Positions 9,501 to 18,633 are shown, counted from the stretch's first letter. The stretch: 64,000 nt of DNA from an uncultured Desulfovibrio sp. (GCA_934546745.1 CAKTDV010000006.1:1-64000), one strand, 5' to 3'. Notes: generated by a model from the letters alone, not told the origin. Made by a program: numbers and translations.

Positions 9501-9861
9501 CGCGCTCTGCTGGTGCCTGGAACAGAGCGATCTTGCCCGCTGGCTGGAACACGGCGTTCCGGAACAACCCTTGATGAGCGCCGGTGGGGACGAATTGCGT
9601 GCCGATCTGCTGGTTCGCGAACCTTGGGGGATGCTTATTGTCGACTATAAAACAGGGGAGGAGCGTCCTTCCCACGAAATGCAGATGCAACGCTATCTGG
9701 CCTGTCTTCCGCCGGAGGAGCGGGCAACAGCCCGCGCCCTGTTGATCTATGTGGATCTGCGCCGCTTCAAAGCCGTCAGCCCGCATTCTTCCTCCGCGCT
9801 GGAAACGGCATACCGCGTCGCCCTGCGGACCGTCCGCTCCCAGGACGGACATGGAGCCTAG
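6592..9861 (+). CDS. addA: AddA: UvrD-like helicase/nuclease subunit
   Basis: Part of the double-strand-break repair enzyme that resects DNA ends for RecA. The 1089-aa protein carries all superfamily 1A helicase signatures: Walker A ASAGSGKT (residues 9-16), Walker B VDEFQDTS (about 374), GDVKQAIYGWRG (about 406), TIHKSKGLE (about 744) and AFTRARDEL (about 811). The C-terminal RecB-type nuclease motif is VDYKTG with a downstream QMQRY (about 1018-1033). It starts four bases after the phosphofructokinase stop and is followed directly by addB, which indicates one transcript. The long non-conserved insertions are normal for Desulfovibrionaceae-type AddA. Confidence 0.92.
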   Translation: MARLSQLKASAGSGKTYTLTRLFLRRLAASSRRATGKAPVCAWQVPVQDGDTGWGEIMAITFTNAAAREMRERVVETLKRIALGAEEREVPLTREEARRWVDAVLRDFGRLNIRTIDSLLHLIVRSSALELGLSPDFEPVFSSREALAPYLDLLLQQAWNEDPAYEEHRKRLRSIFATLIRYRDKKGFLAGDTLSENLFEMLDDALRGRYDGICSTKETIALVEECGTRVRTAAATLSRGMSPDIYLKNAVKAMEALLSEGRESSVYLRKESLLDLMKTSARGKGALPDASMTHAYDALRSALDDKILAGAAVRRAPFIELALPLARAYLRNIREEGRVPAVLVPDMAARVFARPDGVSAGLCRLGTRLSHFFVDEFQDTSREQWQALKPLILEALSRGGSLTWVGDVKQAIYGWRGGDATLFDDVMRDPQLRALEPRPERGSLPCNWRSRRVLVEHSNALFAPLERETAARGTMAALLGENVPEEFLADAVTKVTAAFAGAAQRIPKGNDREGGFVEVRCLDAPDKASLDAQVLRETVSCLREVAARRSWADVLVLVRANREASTLALALTEAGIPVVTENSLLLAAHPLVRQSVALLSFLASPADDVAFWTVVSGDIVRQLPSVPFDWQSLHDWCVGRARDTPLATQFQRTWPDVWKSLFAPFLSQSGLMTPYDIVREWYLLCHVERRYPDDAVFIRRFLEVVYAAEASGSACLPLFLQYWEEAGATEKIPMPEGLDAVRIMTIHKSKGLEAPVVLVPWLTSSVRVSNAVQVTVAGRRLSVDNVKALGAPYYEELIRQTCESLNQIYVAFTRARDELYIFRTTTHSGRQAALCNGLDVLWNTAGLTPPYACGIRPSPPPSCRDSAPMSPTLPPIALREDGELPQQHAPGEEWRPMQWLPQLKVFRNPLEEIRFRPKDRGLLFHACLEHMTCSGNSARDAARAVARVRTTAAPAARAALEGGLGSALEDALCWCLEQSDLARWLEHGVPEQPLMSAGGDELRADLLVREPWGMLIVDYKTGEERPSHEMQMQRYLACLPPEERATARALLIYVDLRRFKAVSPHSSSALETAYRVALRTVRSQDGHGA

Positions 9862-9862
9862 C

Positions 9863-12805
9863 ATGAGCGGAGACGTTTTCCTTTTTCCCTGGCAACGTCC
9901 TTTCCTCCCGGCGTTAAAGAAGTTCATGGATGATCGGGAACAGGGCCGTCCGCACACGTTGCTTATCGTGCCGCACAGGCGGCCGTGGCGCTATCTCCAG
10001 GAAATCTATGCCGCGGATCCCGGCGGAGGGCGTCTCCTCCCGAAGATGCTGACCATGACGGAAGTTTTCTCCGCGTGGCGATCGAGACTGCCGCCGCTTC
10101 CCCTGCGTGAGGCCAATACGCTGGATCGCGTGGCTCTGCTCCATGACTGTGTGCAACGCCTCTCCCCTGAGGACGAGGGGTTGGAACGTCTTTTTGCCGC
10201 CATGCCAATGGAGCGTTTTTTCCCGTGGGGCATGCGGCTGGCCGGGCTGCTGGAAGAAATCTTTGGTCAAAATGTGGACATGCGGGATGTGCCCTATATG
10301 GAAGAGGAGGTAGCGCCACATGCCGCCGCCCTGCTGGGTGCGCTTGGGCGTATCGGTGCGGCCTATATGGCCGCGCTGGAAGAGCGGCGCTGGACAACGC
10401 CGGGGCTTGACGCCTTGCTGGCGGCACGTCACGCGGAGGAGATCCCTCCCCTGTTACGCCCCTCCGCCGATCGCGCTGTTGTTATCGCCGGCTTCTTCCA
10501 GCTGACAGCCTCGGAAGAAGCCGTCCTCCACGCTCTCTGGGAACAGGGCGCGGACATCTGCCTGCATACGGATCCGGAGCTGGCCGCCACATCGCCGCGC
10601 AAAGAAGAGAAGGGGCACTGGGCCTGCGCGGAGCATGCGCGATGGATGCGTCGATGGCGGGCGACGCTCCGGCCTGTGGATATTTCCGGTGAAAAAAGCG
10701 ATCCGGAACGGCATTTTTTCGCGGGCTATGACGCGCACTCCCAGCTCAGAGAGGCGTGCGCGCGCCTGAGAGGCGATCCTCAGGAATCCACAGCGGTCAT
10801 TCTTGGGGATGAGGGCTTTCTGATGCCGCTGCTGCATGAGCTTCCCCTGAAGAACGTCAACATATCCATGGGCTATCCTCTGGAACGAACGCCGTTATAC
10901 CAGTTGCTGGACAGCCTGCTGCGCCTGCAGGAACGGGAGAACGCCACGGAGGACGGCCTGTATTACTGGCAGTCCCTGCAGGCTGTGCTGGCGCATCCCT
11001 ATCTTGGCTTACTGCAGCCGCCCGACTCCGGAGACGGGACATCTCTGCGTTCCGCTCTTTTCTCGTTGGATCGCCAGCTCAGACGGGGAGAGCGCTTTGT
11101 ATCCCCCCGGGAAGTGATCGCGTCTCTGGCGGAGTGCGATGGAGAGACGCAGGCGCTGCTGTATCTGCTTTCCGATCGCCTGATTGCGGCCTTTGCCTCT
11201 CTCACGACAACAGCAGATATGGCATCGGCCATTGAGGGTCTCTGTACCTTATTTCTGGAATATGGTGAAGCCATATGGTCAAACTACCCTCTGGATGCCG
11301 AAGCGTTGTATCGTGTCATGAGGAACGTGTTGCCTGTCTTGCGCGATAACGCTCTGGCAGAGCGCCCGCTGACCGCCGGACAACTGCGCGGCATTACACG
11401 CGAGATTTTGCGGCAGGAGCGCATTCCCTTTGAGGCGGATCCTCTGAGTGGCGTGCAAATTCTGGGTATGCTGGAAACACGTCTCTTGCATTTCGATCGC
11501 GTTCATATTCTTGAGGCCACGGATGACAGGATGCCGGGGCAGGCGGCTCAGGACGCCTTGTTACCGGACAGCCTGCGCCCTTTGCTTGGCCTGCCGGACA
11601 ATCGTCGCAGGGAACTGGTCGCGGCGTATAATCTCTACCGTCTTTGCGCTTCGGCACGCCATGTCACCTTTTATTGGCAGGAAGGTTCCGTCCAGTCGGC
11701 ACTTTTTGACGGGAAAAAATGCCGCAGCCGTTTTGTGGAACAGGCCATCTGGCAGGAAGAACTCCGCCGCGGGCATCTGCTCAGGCCCGGCGATGGCCTT
11801 CTGGACATGGCGACGTGTGTCGTGCGTTCTTTCGCGTCGGAACAACCCAGGCTGATCCGCACAGCATCGTTGGGCCGGGCAATGGAGATTTTTCTGGATG
11901 CCGCCCCGCTCTCTCCAACGCATCTGGACGCCTACCTGCGTTGCCCTCTTCGTTTTGTCTGGACGCGGCTCTGCGGCCTGCGTCCACCTGACAGTGTGAA
12001 TGAAGGCGACGATCCCGCCGCCATAGGAAGCCTCCTGCACGAAACCTTGCAACGGACGTTCAAACCCTATGTGAACACCATACTGCCCAGTGATGAGGAA
12101 GAAAAAAGAGCGCTTCTGCACGACATCAATGCCTGTTTTCTCTCGCTGCTGGAAGAGAAACAGCTGCGCAGAACACTCCCGCCGGACAGTCTGGCCATGT
12201 TGCTGGCGGCTGTGCCCTATCGCTTTGAGATGTTCGTGGAGGCACTCCCTTCCCAAACGCTTCTGCTTGACGTGGAGCGGAAAATAGACGCTTCCCTGAT
12301 TCTTCGCAGTGGCGAACAACGGTTTTACGGGGTTATGGATCGTTTGGATCGTCGCGACGGACTGCTCTACATTCTTGACTACAAAACAGGTTCCCTAGTC
12401 CAGGCGGCAAATGCCTTCTGGGAACATACGGAACTTTTTGAACGCATGGCTTTTCAGGAAGAACATGACGATACGACGGATATGGATGCTCTTTTCACGG
12501 AAGTACGCTCGCTTATCCCCAGCGTGCAACTTATGTGCTATCTCGCCATGGCGCGGGCACGAGATCTTGGCCCCATTGGAAATGCGGCATGTATTGAGTT
12601 GCGTTCCTCTGGGAAGGAACACTTTTTTCTTCCACAGAAATCTGTTGCGGAACTGGATATGAATATCATCATTGATCGTTGTGAGGATGTTCTTTCCTTT
12701 CTTGTTTGGCATATGCGGTATGCTCCTTATTTTACCGTTCATGCGGAGGCTCAGTGCATATATTGTCCTTTGTCTTCGTTATGTGGTGTGGGGGGTGATT
12801 TGTAA
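9863..12805 (+). CDS. addB: AddB-like subunit with iron-sulfur PD-(D/E)XK nuclease
   Basis: Partner of AddA in end resection. From the ATG at 9863 (GGAG eight bases upstream, one base after the addA stop) the product is 980 aa. The N-terminal region resembles an inactivated helicase fold: no Walker A is seen where one would be expected. The C-terminal nuclease is intact, with VMDRLDRRDG and LDYKTG at about residues 824-841. Four cysteines in the AddB pattern, C694 and C965, C968, C974, should hold a 4Fe-4S cluster clasping the nuclease domain. An alternative ATG at 9851 overlaps addA. Confidence 0.88.
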   Translation: MSGDVFLFPWQRPFLPALKKFMDDREQGRPHTLLIVPHRRPWRYLQEIYAADPGGGRLLPKMLTMTEVFSAWRSRLPPLPLREANTLDRVALLHDCVQRLSPEDEGLERLFAAMPMERFFPWGMRLAGLLEEIFGQNVDMRDVPYMEEEVAPHAAALLGALGRIGAAYMAALEERRWTTPGLDALLAARHAEEIPPLLRPSADRAVVIAGFFQLTASEEAVLHALWEQGADICLHTDPELAATSPRKEEKGHWACAEHARWMRRWRATLRPVDISGEKSDPERHFFAGYDAHSQLREACARLRGDPQESTAVILGDEGFLMPLLHELPLKNVNISMGYPLERTPLYQLLDSLLRLQERENATEDGLYYWQSLQAVLAHPYLGLLQPPDSGDGTSLRSALFSLDRQLRRGERFVSPREVIASLAECDGETQALLYLLSDRLIAAFASLTTTADMASAIEGLCTLFLEYGEAIWSNYPLDAEALYRVMRNVLPVLRDNALAERPLTAGQLRGITREILRQERIPFEADPLSGVQILGMLETRLLHFDRVHILEATDDRMPGQAAQDALLPDSLRPLLGLPDNRRRELVAAYNLYRLCASARHVTFYWQEGSVQSALFDGKKCRSRFVEQAIWQEELRRGHLLRPGDGLLDMATCVVRSFASEQPRLIRTASLGRAMEIFLDAAPLSPTHLDAYLRCPLRFVWTRLCGLRPPDSVNEGDDPAAIGSLLHETLQRTFKPYVNTILPSDEEEKRALLHDINACFLSLLEEKQLRRTLPPDSLAMLLAAVPYRFEMFVEALPSQTLLLDVERKIDASLILRSGEQRFYGVMDRLDRRDGLLYILDYKTGSLVQAANAFWEHTELFERMAFQEEHDDTTDMDALFTEVRSLIPSVQLMCYLAMARARDLGPIGNAACIELRSSGKEHFFLPQKSVAELDMNIIIDRCEDVLSFLVWHMRYAPYFTVHAEAQCIYCPLSSLCGVGGDL

Positions 12806-12915
12806 GGAGTGTTTTTAGGTTTGAGGATTTTTTTAAGTTTTGATGTTTATATGTTGTAAGTTTACATAACTTTCATTATGACTTTTTTAAATTTTTCCTT
12901 GTTTATAAAAACAAC

Positions 12916-12961
12916 AAAAAGCCCTGAGTTCCGCCTTCAGAAAGCGTTTTTCAGGGCTTTT
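12916..12961. terminator. Bidirectional rho-independent terminator after addB
   Basis: Arms AAAAAGCCCTGA and TCAGGGCTTTT with A- and T-runs on the outside of the stem. It serves both addB (plus) and the DUF3179 gene (minus), which converge here in an AT-rich 190-base gap. Confidence 0.9.
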
Positions 12962-12996
12962 CCAAATGTGGTACGACTCCTCTCCCGTAGAATCCC

Positions 12997-14472
12997 TTAA
13001 AAAGGATTCCGCGTCGCACGGCTGGACGCACCGCTCCCCGCGTTTGTCTCAGGAGTAAAGCGAGGCAAGGGGGGGGACGCGGGATCCGGCACCTTGAATT
13101 CCGGCACCGTCAACCCGCCGGTTTGCATGCCGGGATAGGTTTCATACAGGCCGGACTGCTCAGGCGTAGGAACGGAAGCGTCCGCGGGACGTTCGCCTTT
13201 TTCCATTTCTTCAGGGGTGACAGATGGTTGCGAGGAGAGCGGTTGCACTACGCGCGGCCCTTCATGCGTCGTTGGAAGCGTGCCGCGCGACGGAGGCACG
13301 GGAGTGAGCACAGGTCCGCCAAAGCCAAGCGGGGGTTGCACATTGCGCGGTTCGCCCGTCTGGAGCAGCTGGGCGTTGACTTCGCCAGGTCCGGGGATAA
13401 AATTTGTTTCCGGGTTCAGACTGGCCCACGCAAACCACATGGAATAGATGCCGTAGAGCTGCGGCATGGACGCCCCCTGCAAGGGGCCGGAAAGTCCTGT
13501 TCCCGAAGTGCAATCCCATACCGTTTTTGTTGTCAGATCAATCAGACGCCCGTCCGGTTCCTTGCGAAACAGAAAGGGTTTGCTCCATATTTGCCGATCG
13601 AAAATGCGTATGACATCCAGCTCAGGATCGTGGACGGCAAGGAGGGCCTTGGGTCCAATAAAAAAATTCACGGCCCCATTACGGCGCACATAGTTAATTT
13701 CCACAGCTACGAGTCCGACCTCGTTGATTTCCAGACAGAACATCGCCGTCTTGGGGTGGAAACGCCGGTCCTGGCGCTGGACGGGATAGGCCAGATCCTC
13801 ATTGTAGTAGTAGGAATTGGGATTACGGTATTCGCCGTAAGGATCACGACCGTACGGACGCCTCCCTGGAGGCGCGGCCAAAACGGGCGCATGGGGATAG
13901 ACGCGTTTGGCGGCTTTCCATGTCGTCCAATAGCAGGGGCGCATGGGGAGGCCTCGCCCCATGAGCGAACCGTCAAAAGCCATTCCCAGTTCCTGGAGCC
14001 AGAGACTGCCGGTATTGCGGTCAATAAACACGGAATTACCGTCAAAAAGGCTGCCTTCTACATCCAGCATCAGATTGAAGTTGCCAAAGTGCGTGTCATA
14101 GACGGCCAAAGTGCCGCTGGTGGGGCTGTACGTAATGGCGACGGATTCGCCGTTGATCAGTTCGTTGACAATCTGATGCCATACCATGATGCGTTGCGGA
14201 TAAATGCGCGGCCCATCCGGCAGCGCGGCTACAAAGACGATATCGTCGTCTTCCAGCGTCAGGTTGGCATCCAGAACCCTGCAGTACCGCGGGCGATACA
14301 GGGCCTCAATGGCACCGTAGCCGACAGGTGTCTTGGTCAGCTTGTTATTGATGGAGGCCAGCTGTCCCATTGTCGTAGGCCTGGCGGGAAGGGATTCCGG
14401 CAATGCGGCGGGCAGGGCAGACAGCAGAAAAACCAGCCCCCCAGCAAGGGCGCATTTGCTGCACGCGTTCAT
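12997..14472 (-). CDS. Exported DUF3179-domain protein
   Basis: From the ATG at 14472 (GGAG ten bases upstream) the 491-aa product begins with a signal peptide (charged MNACSK, then AGGLVFLLSALPAALP). The middle follows the DUF3179 pattern: a YPQRIMVWHQIVNE block, SVAITYSPTSGTLAVYD, GSLFDGNSVFIDRNTGSLWLQ and a TTWKAAKRVYP block. The CPLCG-like element of many members is SPTSG here, so the metal-type cysteines are missing. The final 120 residues are Pro-rich and disordered. The function of DUF3179 is unknown; an envelope location is inferred from the signal peptide. It is convergent with addB. Confidence 0.85.
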   Translation of the reverse strand: MNACSKCALAGGLVFLLSALPAALPESLPARPTTMGQLASINNKLTKTPVGYGAIEALYRPRYCRVLDANLTLEDDDIVFVAALPDGPRIYPQRIMVWHQIVNELINGESVAITYSPTSGTLAVYDTHFGNFNLMLDVEGSLFDGNSVFIDRNTGSLWLQELGMAFDGSLMGRGLPMRPCYWTTWKAAKRVYPHAPVLAAPPGRRPYGRDPYGEYRNPNSYYYNEDLAYPVQRQDRRFHPKTAMFCLEINEVGLVAVEINYVRRNGAVNFFIGPKALLAVHDPELDVIRIFDRQIWSKPFLFRKEPDGRLIDLTTKTVWDCTSGTGLSGPLQGASMPQLYGIYSMWFAWASLNPETNFIPGPGEVNAQLLQTGEPRNVQPPLGFGGPVLTPVPPSRGTLPTTHEGPRVVQPLSSQPSVTPEEMEKGERPADASVPTPEQSGLYETYPGMQTGGLTVPEFKVPDPASPPLPRFTPETNAGSGASSRATRNPF

Positions 14473-14571
14473 GAGCGATTCTCCGGGGAAAAGATGAGGC
14501 GCAACGGCAGGCAAGAAAGAGCGCGGTTGTAAACGCGCACGGCATTCAGAGAAAACAAGGCGACAGCGCGG

Positions 14572-15471
14572 CTAGCCGCCGGACGGCGTGTTGTCCTTAC
14601 GGGCAAAGATGTAGGCCCGCAGCGCCTGCGGCCAGGGACGCGGATGCCTGCCAAGAAAAGCGGCCAGCTTGTCCGTGCAGAGAACGGAATATTCGGGACG
14701 CTTCGCCTTTTGCGGCCATGCCGTCGAGGCGATGGGAATGACGCGGCACGGCGCGCTTGTGAGCTGTACGGCCTCGCAGGCCAGTTCGCACCAGCTGGCC
14801 TCGCCGCTGTTGGCCACATGCCAGATTCCCGGAACGCCGCTGTCCGCGCCTTTTTGCAGCCAGGCCTCCGCAAGCTGGGCGCTGTGGAGGGCTACATCGT
14901 CGGCAAAGCTGGGCGACCCCGTCTGATCATGGACGACCCTGATTTCATCGCGCCGGTGGCAGGCATTGAGGATGGTTTCCACAAAATTCCCGCGCCCATG
15001 ACCGAACAGCCATGCCGTGCGCACCACGCAGGAGCGATCCGGAAGAGCCGCGCGCACGGACTCCTCCCCTTCCAGTTTGGTAGCGCCGTAGACGCTTTGT
15101 GGATGGGGTTTGTCCTCTTCTTTCAGAGGATGCCTGTTCTGCCCGCCGAAGATGAAATCCGTGCTGTAGTGCACCAGAAACAGAGATGGGCGCGTCTGCA
15201 ACAGGCACGCCAGCGACGCTGGCAGGCAGCGGTTGATAAGACGCGCTTCCTCGACGTGATCTTCCGCGTCGTCCACCTGCGTCCAAGCGACCGTATTGAA
15301 CACCACATCCGGCCGTACGGCATCCAGCTTTTCCGCAAGAAACGCATCGTTCAGCAAATCGCCCTGCTGCCGTCCCAGGGTATCCACGCTCCAGCCACGT
15401 TCTGTCAGGATGCGCGACAGCGCCTGCCCAAGCAGTCCGGTTGCGCCCCCCAAAACCAATGCTTTTGCCAT
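14572..15471 (-). CDS. rfbD: dTDP-4-dehydrorhamnose reductase (RfbD/RmlD family)
   Basis: A 299-aa extended short-chain dehydrogenase. The last step of dTDP-L-rhamnose synthesis is the family reaction. Visible motifs are the Rossmann GGATGLLG at residues 8-15, TVAWTQVDDAED, STDFIFGG, the catalytic YGATK (Tyr-x3-Lys) and VVRTAWLFG. The start has GGAGGGG seven bases upstream, which rules out the in-frame ATG 39 codons further up. The other rhamnose genes (rmlA, rmlB, rmlC) are not next to it, so it may act on a different nucleotide sugar. It is divergent from cbiK. Confidence 0.9.
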   Translation of the reverse strand: MAKALVLGGATGLLGQALSRILTERGWSVDTLGRQQGDLLNDAFLAEKLDAVRPDVVFNTVAWTQVDDAEDHVEEARLINRCLPASLACLLQTRPSLFLVHYSTDFIFGGQNRHPLKEEDKPHPQSVYGATKLEGEESVRAALPDRSCVVRTAWLFGHGRGNFVETILNACHRRDEIRVVHDQTGSPSFADDVALHSAQLAEAWLQKGADSGVPGIWHVANSGEASWCELACEAVQLTSAPCRVIPIASTAWPQKAKRPEYSVLCTDKLAAFLGRHPRPWPQALRAYIFARKDNTPSGG

Positions 15472-15574
15472 TGAGCCCCTCCGCATAAGATTCAGACACA
15501 GTTTATCCGCCGTCAGGGATACGGTCAATATGCCTCGCCTTGCGTCTCCCCGGCAACTGACGTACAACCCTTTC

Positions 15575-16351
15575 ATGAAGCGCGCCATACTCCTTATCGC
15601 CTACGGGCCGACCAGTATGCAGGGCAGGGCCGCGCTGAGCGCCTTCGACGCCAGGGCGCGGTCCCTGATCCCCGGTGTGCCCATACGCTGGGCCTATTCC
15701 TCGTTGCTCATGCGCCAGCGCCTTGCCGAATCAAGACAAAAGAGCGACTCTGTCTCCAAAGCCCTGCAACGCCTGCGCCTGGAACAATTCTCCTCCGTCG
15801 CCGTGCAACCGCTGCAAACCATTCACGGCGCGGAATACGCGCAGGTACGCCTTGCCGTTCTTGAGGCGGACAGCGGCGCATTCCGGGTGCGCCTGGGTAT
15901 GCCCCTGCTGTCTTCCGACGACGATGTGCACCGCGCGGCGCACGCCGTCGTCCACCATCTGCCGCCCGGACGGCAGCCCCATGAGGATGTCATTCTCATG
16001 GGGCATGGCGCGCGCCATGCCGCGGCGTCCCGCTATCTCGATCTGGACAGGGCTGTGCAACGGCTGGACAGCCGTATCCACGTAGGCGTCATGAATGGAG
16101 AAAACGACCTCGGCGCTCTGCTCCCGCGTCTGGAGTCTTCCCGCATCTGGCTTTTGCCGCTGCTTTCCGTCATCGGGAGGCACGCCCAGGAAGACATGGC
16201 CGGTACTGGTGAGGAAAGCTGGCGCAGCCGTATTGAAGCCGCGGGGCACAGCTGTACGCCCGTGCTGCGGGGCCTTGCGGAATATGAAGCCTTCGCCGAT
16301 CTCTGGCTGCGTCATTTGGAACAGGCCGTAACCGCGCTGGAAGATCGCTGA
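15575..16351 (+). CDS. cbiK: Sirohydrochlorin cobaltochelatase CbiK, cytoplasmic type
   Basis: Inserts Co2+ (or Fe2+) into sirohydrochlorin for cobalamin and siroheme/heme synthesis. The 258-aa protein has the two metal-binding histidines of the family: H144 in MGHGARHAA and H203 in IGRHAQEDMAG, plus an EYAQV block after QPLQTIHG. There is no signal peptide, so it corresponds to the cytosolic form and not the periplasmic heme-binding CbiK known in Desulfovibrio vulgaris. The start is not certain because no clear ribosome site precedes 15575; an in-frame ATG lies 15 codons upstream at 15530. Confidence 0.9.
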   Translation: MKRAILLIAYGPTSMQGRAALSAFDARARSLIPGVPIRWAYSSLLMRQRLAESRQKSDSVSKALQRLRLEQFSSVAVQPLQTIHGAEYAQVRLAVLEADSGAFRVRLGMPLLSSDDDVHRAAHAVVHHLPPGRQPHEDVILMGHGARHAAASRYLDLDRAVQRLDSRIHVGVMNGENDLGALLPRLESSRIWLLPLLSVIGRHAQEDMAGTGEESWRSRIEAAGHSCTPVLRGLAEYEAFADLWLRHLEQAVTALEDR

Positions 16352-16472
16352 ACGCGGACGGCTCTCCGCCTCCGTTCCCGGATAAGGAGGGAAAGCCTTC
16401 TCGCCGGTGTGTCCACAGGAGTTTCCCCGCCAAAGGGGAGAGCCTTCAAACAAGACAGGAAAGGATTTTTTC

Positions 16473-17330
16473 ATGAAAACATCCCCGCATACCTTAACGG
16501 TGCTTCTGGCATGCGCGCTTCTTCTTGGCGGTTGCCTTGGCAGTGGCGCTCCGGCTCCCGCGGACGGCGGTCACGGCGCGGCCCTGTTCTCCCCCGCGCA
16601 AACGCCTCCCGGCGCCAACCGTTTCAACCCATGGATGCAGCAATCCCTGCCCAATACGCGGGAACTCTCGGCCGACGGCCGCGTCATGGTCGGCGGCATG
16701 GGCGGATCGGCCCAGAGCATACAGCGGGAAGCGGCGCACCGCCCCCATTGGAGAGAGGAAGTCTATCCTGTGGTCTATGGCAACCGGCAGGCGCCGCATG
16801 AAATTATCGTTCTGCTCGATTTTGCCGCGCCCGCCAGCGAAAAGCTCTGGGCACAGGTACGCAAGGCCGCGCGTTCCCTTTCCGGTGATCAGACAAAAAT
16901 CGTCGTTTTCGGCAACAGCGCGGAGAATTACGGTACGGATCTCATGGGCCTTGCCATCTGGATTTCCTATTCCCGTGCCTCACAGGCCATGCCCTATCTG
17001 GACTACGCCCTCCAGAGCTGGAATGCTGTCAAGGCCGCCCAGCGAAAAACGCGCGGAGCCGCGCTTCCCTTCAGGACAGAATACGACGCCACCGTCGCCG
17101 CTTCGGACTTTCCTCTCCACTACAGCTACTTTTCCCGTCTGAACCCGCCGATCCCCGCCGCCCAGCAGCCCGATGTGGCCCGCTATTGCTATGACGCCGG
17201 TAATGTCAACATGTATCAGGCGTCACAGGTGGCCTCCTATTACGGCGTGAAAACCCTGCCAGCCGTACTTGTGGACGGACGGATTCTGGAGAATCCGGAC
17301 GCCGGAGACATCACGGAAGCCCTGAAATAA
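16473..17330 (+). CDS. Thioredoxin-fold lipoprotein without a CXXC motif
   Basis: The 285-aa product begins with a lipoprotein signal ending in LLGGC (lipid attachment at Cys21). Residues about 105-280 resemble a DsbA/DsbG-like thioredoxin fold: a strand IIVLLDFAAP where the active site should be, a helical insert, and near the end a cis-Pro-type loop (KTLPAVLVDG). The CXXC is replaced by APASEK and the only other cysteine is in RYCYD, so it cannot be an ordinary oxidoreductase. AGGAAAGGA precedes the start. The structural call is by pattern and therefore moderate. It follows cbiK by 121 bases. Confidence 0.7.
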   Translation: MKTSPHTLTVLLACALLLGGCLGSGAPAPADGGHGAALFSPAQTPPGANRFNPWMQQSLPNTRELSADGRVMVGGMGGSAQSIQREAAHRPHWREEVYPVVYGNRQAPHEIIVLLDFAAPASEKLWAQVRKAARSLSGDQTKIVVFGNSAENYGTDLMGLAIWISYSRASQAMPYLDYALQSWNAVKAAQRKTRGAALPFRTEYDATVAASDFPLHYSYFSRLNPPIPAAQQPDVARYCYDAGNVNMYQASQVASYYGVKTLPAVLVDGRILENPDAGDITEALK

Positions 17331-17357
17331 CCAGGGGCCCTCCCCCGCCTTCGTTCC

Positions 17358-17397
17358 AGAGCGGATCGCGCTGAACACGCGACCGCTCTCTTTTTTT
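17358..17397 (+). terminator. Rho-independent terminator
   Basis: Stem AGAGCGG-CGCG / CGCG-CCGCTCT followed by T7. It ends the lipoprotein transcript. Confidence 0.85.
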
Positions 17398-17424
17398 CAC
17401 GGCCGCGCTTCGGGGGAAAGGGCG

Positions 17425-18453
17425 TCAGTTGCAATCACACAGCGTCGGCAGGCGATGGCTTTGCAGCCGAATGCCACCGGAATCCAGCTCGCGCCGCAAC
17501 TCCTCAAGACGGGAAAGCACACGCGGCGGTACGGCAACACCGGAACGGCGCGCGAAGGTCTCCAGCGGGACAACAACAACGCCGCCATCCTTCAGGGTGC
17601 GCGTGATGATTTTGCCTCCGGCAAAGCTTCCTTCCGCGGCGGCGGCCACAATATCGAAGACGGCAAGATCCAGACGGCGCACAATGGAAGTCATCGTCCG
17701 TTCCGGCGTGAGGGGAAGATCATTTTCGCCTATCACATAGCCGCCACGCGCCGCAATGCGCTTCACAGCGGCGGCACTTGCGCGCCTGGCCATGACGGCG
17801 ATGACGGTCGCACCCTCATGCAGAAGTCCGTCGGCCTGTTCCACGGCAACGGCCCCATCCGTAAACGAGGAGGCTTCACGGCGGATCACGCGCATGTCGG
17901 GGGAAATCAGCCGCACACCTTCCGTATAGGCGGAAAACAGCGAGGTATCCGTGGGCGTGCTTTCGCCAGCAAGCCAGCCGACGGCCGCCTGGGCGGCGCC
18001 GCCAGGCAGACTCCCGGAACGCGTCAGCAGCGCCGCGGCGGCCCCGGCAAGAAAGGCGGCGGGCTCATCGGCAAAGGTCACAGACATGATGTTGGGGGCG
18101 CGGACGCCTGTATCGATGCAACCGAAACGAACCTTGCGAAAATTGGCGGCATTGTCCCTGAGAACTTCATGAAGCCGGGCGTCAGCCACCAGCACAAGAT
18201 CCGAAGCCGCCGCGGCTTCCCGAAAGAGAGCCGTCTGATCCGCATGGGAAGGCGCGGCCACAACGCGCGCCGCAATGCCGAAGCGCTTTTCGGCCCTCTC
18301 CAGCCCGCGCCGCAGGGCGGCGGCCTGCGGATTGCGCGGATCAGGATCCTCCAGCAACAGCGTAACGCGCAGAGGCCCGGCGGCGGCCGCCGCTACAGTC
18401 AGACAGAAAAAAGACAACGCCATGAGACATGGCAGGATCTTGCGGAACAACAT
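17425..18453 (-). CDS. BMP-family (basic membrane protein / PnrA-like) periplasmic binding protein
   Basis: A 342-aa exported protein. A signal peptide of about 25 residues (hydrophobic core, AAAAAG cleavage region) has no lipobox cysteine. The mature part has the periplasmic binding protein type 1 pattern of the BMP family: VTLLLEDPDP at the first strand, GCIDTGVRAPNIMSVTFADEPAAFLAGAAAAL, and AVGWLAGEST. Family members bind nucleosides or purines for ABC importers. No permease or ATPase gene adjoins it, so the partner is unknown. GGAGAGGAG sits directly before the ATG. It is divergent from hydG. Confidence 0.82.
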   Translation of the reverse strand: MLFRKILPCLMALSFFCLTVAAAAAGPLRVTLLLEDPDPRNPQAAALRRGLERAEKRFGIAARVVAAPSHADQTALFREAAAASDLVLVADARLHEVLRDNAANFRKVRFGCIDTGVRAPNIMSVTFADEPAAFLAGAAAALLTRSGSLPGGAAQAAVGWLAGESTPTDTSLFSAYTEGVRLISPDMRVIRREASSFTDGAVAVEQADGLLHEGATVIAVMARRASAAAVKRIAARGGYVIGENDLPLTPERTMTSIVRRLDLAVFDIVAAAAEGSFAGGKIITRTLKDGGVVVVPLETFARRSGVAVPPRVLSRLEELRRELDSGGIRLQSHRLPTLCDCN

Positions 18454-18605
18454 CTCTCCTCTCCAATGATTATGGAAGACGCGCGCTTCCCCCGTACGGC
18501 GAAGGGAGTATAGAGCTCCGTCCCACGCCGCGCAAGCGGAGCGTTTCCCTGTCCCCATGCGCGGCCACCCGACCTCGCGCGGCAACATTCCTCCATAAAC
18601 AACAT

Positions 18606-18623
18606 TTATGCAAAATTTCACAA
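18606..18623. promoter_or_regulatory. Rex-like operator upstream of hydG
   Basis: The 18-mer TTATGCAAAATTTCACAA matches the Rex operator pattern TTGTGAA-N4-TTCACAA at 12 of the 14 defined positions. It lies in the divergent region between the BMP gene and hydG, 28 bases before the -10-like TATACT. Rex senses NADH/NAD+, which would suit a hydrogenase gene. This is by eye only. Confidence 0.4.
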
Positions 18624-18633
18624 ACCGATCTCC

